DNA of 64,000 nucleotides, taken from assembly GCF_003751605.1 (NCBI RefSeq), contig NZ_RJVJ01000001.1, positions 124,001 to 188,000 of the forward strand, written 5' to 3'. Source of the DNA: Kitasatospora cineracea (GTDB lineage: Bacteria > Actinomycetota > Actinomycetes > Streptomycetales > Streptomycetaceae). How positions within the stretch are numbered: position 1 is the stretch's first letter; every line of letters starts with the position of its first letter. Positions 59,131 to 64,000 of this stretch are shown here, piece by piece. The notes beneath the pieces were generated by a model. That model was not told where the DNA came from. It saw nothing but the letters and a program-made list of their open reading frames with translations, and did no database searches. Made by a program: the position numbers and the translations under genes.

Positions 59131-60860
59131 GCACCCTGCCGATCGCCACCACCCGCCAGGTCCGGCGGGCCGCCACCGCCCTGGTCCGGGCCGACGGCCG
59201 GGCCTTCGCCGCCGTCCTGGCGCTCAACGCCGCGGCCGCCCTGCTCGGCCTGGCCGGCCCCTGGCTGCTGGGCCGGATCATCGACCGGGTCGCCGACGGG
59301 GCCACCACCTCCGACGTCGACCGGCTCGGCCTGCTGCTGCTCGGCTGCGCCCTGGCCCAGCTGCTGACCGGCCGCCAGGCCCGCTACCTGGCGCACCGGT
59401 TCGGCGAGCGCTCCGCCGCCAAGGTCCGCGAGCAGCTGCTCGACCGGGTCCTGGCACTGCCCGCCGCCACCGCCGAACGGGCCGGCACCGGCGACCTCAC
59501 CGCCCGCGGCACCGCCGACTCCGCCGCCGTCGGCGAGACCCTCCGGGACGCCGCCCCCGAGCTGCTGGTGGCCGGCGCGCAGGTGCTGTTCATCCTCGGC
59601 GCGATCCTCACCGTCAGCCCGCTGCTGGGCAGTTGCGGGCTGATCGGGGTGTTCGGCATCGCCCTCGGCTCCCGCTGGTACCTGCGCCGCTCCCGCCCCG
59701 CCTACCTGGCCGACCGGGCCGCGACCGCCGACCTCGCCGAGGTCCTCGCCGCCACCGCGCACGGCGCCCGCACCGTCGACGCCCTCGGGCTGCGCGAGCA
59801 GCGGCTGGCCGCCGGGGCCGGGGCGGTCGGCACCGCCCACCGGGCCCGGATGCGCACCCTGTACCTGCGGCTGCGCTACTTCGCCGGCATCAACCTGTCC
59901 TACACGCTGCCGAGCGTGCTGGTCCTCCCGCTGGGCGCCGTCCTGGTCGCCCATCACGCCGTCACCCTCGGCGCGGCCGTCTCCACCGCGCTGTACCTGC
60001 AGCGCGTCGTCGACCCGCTCGACAACATCGTCGTGCTGCTGGAGTCCCTGCAGAGCAGCACCGCCGCGTACGCCCGGGTCGAGGGCCTGGCCGCCGCCCC
60101 CGTCCCCGCGCAGGCCCGCGCCGAGCAGCGCGAACCGGCCGACGACCGGATCAGGGTCACCGGCGTGCACCACGCCTACCCCGACGGGCCGGACGTGCTG
60201 CACGGCCTCGACCTGGACCTGACGCCCGGCGAGCGGCTCGCCGTGGTCGGCCCGTCCGGCTCCGGCAAGACCACCCTCGGCCGCCTGCTGGCCGGCCTGG
60301 ACCGCCCCCGGGCCGGCACCGTCACGGTCGGCGGCGTCCCGCTCGCCGACCTCTCCCCCGAGCGGCTGCGCCGCCAGGTCGTCCTGGTCACCCAGGAGCA
60401 CCACGTCTTCCTCGGCACCCTCCGCGACAACCTGCGGATCGCCGCCCCCGCGGCCGACGACGCCGCCCTGACCGCGGCGCTCGACGCGGTCGGCTGGCAG
60501 CACGACCTGCCGGCCGGCCTCGACACCGAGCTGGGCCCCGCCGCGACCCGCCTGGACGGCGCCCGGGCCCAGCAGCTCGCCCTGGCCCGGGTCATCCTCG
60601 CCGACCCGCACACCCTGGTCCTGGACGAGGCCACCGCCCTGCTCGACCCCGCCACCGCCCGCCACACCGAGCGGGCGCTGGCCGCCACCCTCACCGGCCG
60701 CACCGTGATCGCCATCGCCCACCGGCTGCACACCGCCCACGACGCCGACCGGGTGGCCGTCCTCGCCCACGGCCGCCTCACCGACCTGGGCCCGCACGAG
60801 GCCCTGCTCGCCGCCGAGGGCCCCTACGCCGCGCTCTGGCACACCTGGCGCACCACGTAG
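59127..60860 (+). CDS. ABC exporter subunit with intact Walker motifs
   Basis: A 577-residue half transporter: membrane segments ~30-290 and an NBD ~330-575. Walker A is VGPSGSGKTTLGRLL, Walker B TLVLDEATALLDP and H-loop IAIAHRLHTAH. The signature is degenerate (TRLDGARAQQLALARV instead of LSGGQ), the exact complement of its partner's defects. TTG at 59127 overlaps the upstream stop (TTGA) and has GAGGAG 5 bases before it. The substrate is unknown. Confidence 0.92.
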   Translation: MSTLPIATTRQVRRAATALVRADGRAFAAVLALNAAAALLGLAGPWLLGRIIDRVADGATTSDVDRLGLLLLGCALAQLLTGRQARYLAHRFGERSAAKVREQLLDRVLALPAATAERAGTGDLTARGTADSAAVGETLRDAAPELLVAGAQVLFILGAILTVSPLLGSCGLIGVFGIALGSRWYLRRSRPAYLADRAATADLAEVLAATAHGARTVDALGLREQRLAAGAGAVGTAHRARMRTLYLRLRYFAGINLSYTLPSVLVLPLGAVLVAHHAVTLGAAVSTALYLQRVVDPLDNIVVLLESLQSSTAAYARVEGLAAAPVPAQARAEQREPADDRIRVTGVHHAYPDGPDVLHGLDLDLTPGERLAVVGPSGSGKTTLGRLLAGLDRPRAGTVTVGGVPLADLSPERLRRQVVLVTQEHHVFLGTLRDNLRIAAPAADDAALTAALDAVGWQHDLPAGLDTELGPAATRLDGARAQQLALARVILADPHTLVLDEATALLDPATARHTERALAATLTGRTVIAIAHRLHTAHDADRVAVLAHGRLTDLGPHEALLAAEGPYAALWHTWRTT

Positions 60861-60866
60861 CAGCGC

Positions 60867-60903
60867 GGGGCCGGGGAGCGGCGGTCGGCCGCTTCCCGGC
60901 CCC
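60867..60903. terminator. Hairpin between convergent ABC and glgP genes
   Basis: GGGGCCGGGGAGCGGC (60867-60882) pairs with GCCGCTTCCCGGCCCC (60888-60903) with one G-T pair and a small loop. It can terminate both converging transcripts. Confidence 0.75.
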
Positions 60904-60921
60904 CTGCCGGTACCCGGTCGG

Positions 60922-63606
60922 CTACCTGAGCACCCCCGCGTCCAGCCCGCCGGCCTCCACCGGGACGGCCAGCAGGCCGAGTTCGGCGACCGAGGCGAGC
61001 CGGGGGTGGGTGGGCAGGATCCGGACGGTGTAGCCGAAGGGGCCGGTGCGGGCGAGTTCGAGGTGGCCCTCGTAGCGGATCCGGCCGTCCAGGTCGGTGC
61101 CGCCGCCCGCGGGCTTGAGGGCGAGCGTGCCGGCCTCGGAGATCCGGTCGCTCTCGTCGACCCGCCCGGAGACGACCTGCACCTCGACGTCCTCGGGCCG
61201 CAGCCGGCCGAGGTTGACCTGGACCCGCAGGGCCAGCGTCGCGCCGAGCTCCTGCGCCTCGCCCGCCCCGTCCGCCTCGACGTGCTCGACCCGCACCGCG
61301 GGCCACGCCTCCCGGACGCCGGCCTTCCAACCCGCCAGGTCCTTCGCCGCGGCGTAGTCGCCCGCGTCGCCCTCCAGCCGCCGCTTGGCCGCGGCCGCCG
61401 GGGCGTACAGCCGCTCGACGTACTCGCGGACCATCCGCCCGGCCAGCACCTTCGGGCCGAGGGTGACCAGGGTGTGCCGGACCATGGAGATCCACCGGTG
61501 CGGGAGGGCGTCCGCGCCGCGGTCGTAGAACCGGGCGGCGACCTGGTGCTCGATCAGGTCGTAGAGCGCGGCGGCCTCGATGTCGTCGCGCCGCTCGGCC
61601 TCCTTGCTCTCCGGGTCGACCACGCCCTCCCCGGTGCCGCCGTCGGCGGTGGGGATGGCCCAGCCGTTCTGGCCGTCGTACCACTCGTCCCACCACCCGT
61701 CGAGGATGGACAGGTTGAGGCAGCCGTTCAGCGCGGCCTTCATCCCGGAGGTGCCGCAGGCCTCCAGCGGGCGCAGCGGGTTGTTCAGCCAGACGTCGCA
61801 GCCGGGGTACAGCGTCTTGGCCATCGCCATGTCGTAGTCCGGCAGGAAGACGATCCGGTGCCGCACCGCGGGGTCGTCGGCGAACGCAACCAGCTGCTGG
61901 ATCAGCCGCTTGCCGCCGTCGTCGGCCGGGTGCGCCTTGCCCGCGATGACGATCTGCACCGGCCGCTCGGGGTCGAGCAGCAGCGCCCGCAGCCGGGCCG
62001 GGTCGCGCAGCATCAGGGTGAGCCGCTTGTACGAGGGGACCCGGCGGGCGAAGCCGATGGTCAGCACGTCGGGGTCGAGGACGCTGTTCGTCCAGCCCAA
62101 CTCGGCTTCCCCGGCGCCGCGTTGCTGCCAGGAGGCGCGCAGCCGGCGGCGGGCCTCGTCGACCAGCTGGGCGCGCAGCGAGCGGCGCAGCTCCCAGACC
62201 TCGGCGTTGCCGATCCGCTCCAGGCCGGTCCACTGCTCGGCGGTGCCGACGGCCATCGCGTGCTCGGCGCGCTCCTGGCCGATCTCGGTGGCGCCGAGCC
62301 GGACGACGGCGGGGTCGATCCAGGTGGGGGCGTGCACGCCGTTGGTGATCGAGGTGATCGGGACCTCGGGCGCGTCGAAGCCGGGCCACAGGCCGCGGAA
62401 CATCTCCCGGCTGACGGCGCCGTGCAGGGTGGAGACGCCGTTGGCGCGCTGGGCCAGGCGCAGGCCCATCGCGGCCATGTTGAACAGCTTGGGGTCGCCG
62501 CCGCTCCAGCTCTCCGCGCCGAGCGCGAGCACCCGGTCGACCGGGACGCCGGGCAGCGCGGCGTCGCCGCCGAAGTGCCGGGCGACCAGCTCGCGGTCGA
62601 AGCGGTCGATGCCGGCGGGCACCGGGGTGTGGGTGGTGAACACGGTGCCGGCCCGGACGGCCTCCAGTGCGTCGGCGAAGCCGAGCCCGGGGTGGGCGGC
62701 GGTGAGTTCGCCGATCCGTTCCAGGCCGAGGAAGCCGGCGTGGCCCTCGTTGGTGTGGAAGACCTCGGGTTCGGGGTGGCCGGTGAGCCGGCAGTAGGTG
62801 CGGACGGCGCGGACGCCGCCGATGCCCAGCAGTATTTCCTGCAGCAGCCGGTGCTCGCTGCCGCCGCCGTAGAGCCGGTCGGTGACGTCGCGTTCGGCGG
62901 GGCTGTTGGCCTCGACGTCGGAGTCGAGCAGCAGCAGCGGGACCCGGCCGACCTGGGCCCGCCAGACCTGGGCGGCCAGGGTGCGGCCGCCGGGGAGGGC
63001 GAGGTCGATCCGGCAGGGGGTGCCGTCGGGCTCGCGGAGCAGGGTGACGGCGAGCGCGTCGGGGTCGAGCAGCGGGTAGCGCTCCTGCTGCCAGCCGTCC
63101 CGGTCGAGGGACTGCCGGAAGTAGCCGTGCCGGTAGAACAGGCCGACGCCGACGAGCGGCACGCCGAGGTCGGAGGCCGCCTTGAGGTGGTCGCCGGCCA
63201 GGATGCCGAGGCCTCCGGAGTACTGCGGCAGGGCCGCGGCGATGCCGTACTCGGGGGAGAAGTAGGCGACGGCGGCGGGCAGCTCGCCGTCCGGACCTGC
63301 GGGGTCGCTCGCGCCCTGGTACCAGCGCGGGCCGGTGAGGTAGTCGCGCAGTTCGTCGGACAGGTCGCCGAGGCGGCGCAGGAAGCGCCGGTCGCCGGCC
63401 AGCGCGGCGAGTCTGGCGGCGGGGACTTCGCCGAGCAGTCGGACCGGGTCCTCTCCGACGGCGGCCCAGACGTCCGGGTCGACGGAGCGGAACAGCTCCC
63501 TCGTCTCGGGGTGCCAGGACCAGCGGAGGTTCAGCGCGAGCTCGTGCAGTGGCTGCAGTTGTTCGGGCAGGACAGTGCGGACGGTGAACCTGCGGATTGC
63601 CTTCAC
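60922..63606 (-). CDS. glgP: Alpha-glucan (glycogen) phosphorylase
   Basis: An 894-residue GT35 phosphorylase releasing glucose-1-phosphate from glycogen or maltooligosaccharides. Conserved features are AYFSPEYG, GGLGILAGDHLKAASDLG, EVFHTNEGHAGF, IGFARRVPSYKR and the PLP site EACGTSGMKAALNG, plus a C-terminal extension. The start is GTG at 63606 (VKAIRRFTVRTVLPEQLQPL); there is no ribosome binding site, but TACGCT lies 7 bases upstream, suggesting a leaderless transcript. It works with GlgX. By synteny the divergent glgE should begin just beyond the window. Confidence 0.95.
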   Translation of the reverse strand: MKAIRRFTVRTVLPEQLQPLHELALNLRWSWHPETRELFRSVDPDVWAAVGEDPVRLLGEVPAARLAALAGDRRFLRRLGDLSDELRDYLTGPRWYQGASDPAGPDGELPAAVAYFSPEYGIAAALPQYSGGLGILAGDHLKAASDLGVPLVGVGLFYRHGYFRQSLDRDGWQQERYPLLDPDALAVTLLREPDGTPCRIDLALPGGRTLAAQVWRAQVGRVPLLLLDSDVEANSPAERDVTDRLYGGGSEHRLLQEILLGIGGVRAVRTYCRLTGHPEPEVFHTNEGHAGFLGLERIGELTAAHPGLGFADALEAVRAGTVFTTHTPVPAGIDRFDRELVARHFGGDAALPGVPVDRVLALGAESWSGGDPKLFNMAAMGLRLAQRANGVSTLHGAVSREMFRGLWPGFDAPEVPITSITNGVHAPTWIDPAVVRLGATEIGQERAEHAMAVGTAEQWTGLERIGNAEVWELRRSLRAQLVDEARRRLRASWQQRGAGEAELGWTNSVLDPDVLTIGFARRVPSYKRLTLMLRDPARLRALLLDPERPVQIVIAGKAHPADDGGKRLIQQLVAFADDPAVRHRIVFLPDYDMAMAKTLYPGCDVWLNNPLRPLEACGTSGMKAALNGCLNLSILDGWWDEWYDGQNGWAIPTADGGTGEGVVDPESKEAERRDDIEAAALYDLIEHQVAARFYDRGADALPHRWISMVRHTLVTLGPKVLAGRMVREYVERLYAPAAAAKRRLEGDAGDYAAAKDLAGWKAGVREAWPAVRVEHVEADGAGEAQELGATLALRVQVNLGRLRPEDVEVQVVSGRVDESDRISEAGTLALKPAGGGTDLDGRIRYEGHLELARTGPFGYTVRILPTHPRLASVAELGLLAVPVEAGGLDAGVLR

Positions 63607-64000
63607 GGCATGGAGCGTAGCCCCGGTCACGCGCCTGACGGGGCGTCAACTGGCGGGCGGCACACCCGTTCGGAGCAGCGTTGAGATCGTTCCGGGCGCG
63701 TGGTGGCAAATACCGGCGCGCGGGGGGCGCACGCTGGGAAAAGACGCGCCGTCAGGTGTGAACTTCTGGGAACGGAGGTGTTGCGGGTGGCTTCCGCACT
63801 GCGACATAGCGGCTTAAAGAGCGCGCCAACCCGCGCACAGCCCTTGCCGGTGGTGCGAGGATGCAACAAGGTCGTGAGTGCCGCTGGTGCGCGATCGGGT
63901 GGTCGCCCCTGCTGCCTCGGCCGCTGCATGTCCTGTTCGACGAACCCTCACACTCCTTAGCCCATTCGGCCCCAGTCGCCGCTACTTCGCGTGTCCTTGT
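63607..64000. promoter_or_regulatory. Region upstream of glgP at the window edge
   Basis: About 390 bases divergent from glgP. TTGACG (63646-63651, minus strand) is a possible -35, though it lies too far from the glgP -10 candidate. The right part is slightly less GC-rich and carries one small ORF (63787-63960, listed separately). In related genomes glgE starts on the plus strand after this region; nothing here proves it. Confidence 0.4.
63787..63960 (+). CDS. Possible small Cys-rich leader ORF
   Basis: A 57-residue frame starting GTG with a very good GGAGG 8 bases upstream. It ends in a cysteine-rich stretch (GGRPCCLGRCMSCS). No family is recognised. It could be a real small protein, a leader peptide for a downstream glycogen or trehalose gene, or chance. 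The strong ribosome binding site is the only real support. Confidence 0.3.
   Translation: MASALRHSGLKSAPTRAQPLPVVRGCNKVVSAAGARSGGRPCCLGRCMSCSTNPHTP

Noticed and set aside
47490..60860. Cargo enzyme for the Family 2B encapsulin in the neighbourhood
   Set aside because: None of the neighbours is a terpene cyclase, prenyltransferase or cysteine desulfurase; the only desulfurase in the window (21531-22712) is a NifS/IscS-like housekeeping type about 27 kb away and lacks an extended disordered N-terminus.

Overview
The window is very GC-rich, uses GTG and TTG starts freely, and carries glycogen (glgX, glgP), c-di-GMP and lipoprotein genes typical of a Streptomycetaceae chromosome (Streptomyces or Kitasatospora). 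From memory, the gene order matches the conserved core of Streptomyces coelicolor from about SCO5511 (cdgF) down to SCO5444 (glgP). Most of the window is therefore ordinary core genome, with a few local insertions. No rRNA, tRNA, CRISPR array or intact transposase was seen.

Layout. 1-11160: a membrane PAS-GGDEF protein (cdgF-like, running off the left edge), a LuxR-type AAA regulator with a small gene upstream, the gatC-gatA-small membrane protein-gatB operon, and an rmdB-like GGDEF-EAL enzyme. 11463-22712: ligA, a MetE-C-like protein, an SDR, a LOG-like protein, a HEAT-like protein, mnmA, an MFS exporter with a MarR regulator, and a cysteine desulfurase. 22755-26130: an IclR regulator with a likely autoregulatory operator, a TRIC-like channel, a ferritin-like protein and a DUF6891 protein. 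26183-32292: a five-gene oligopeptide ABC importer. 32815-39498: two SseB-like proteins, then a tandem glycine riboswitch controlling gcvT, followed by gcvH, glyA and sdaA. This is a serine/glycine block.

39337-42206 is the main accessory piece. About 2.8 kb of visibly lower-GC DNA follows sdaA. It carries a coupled pair of small genes, a membrane protein and a broken ORF, and it is bounded by a degenerate direct repeat of the last ~32 bases of sdaA. This looks like an old site-specific insertion into the 3' end of sdaA.

42443-63960: an anti-sigma-type ATPase, three paralogous lipoprotein L,D-transpeptidases in tandem, glgX, an EshA-like Family 2B encapsulin shell with an internal cyclic-nucleotide-binding domain but no visible cargo gene, two pairs of heterodimeric ABC exporters (one pair with a strongly degenerate nucleotide-binding domain), a secreted GH99-like hydrolase with FN3 and discoidin domains, and glgP. 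The right end is a promoter region that, by synteny, probably leads to glgE just outside the window.
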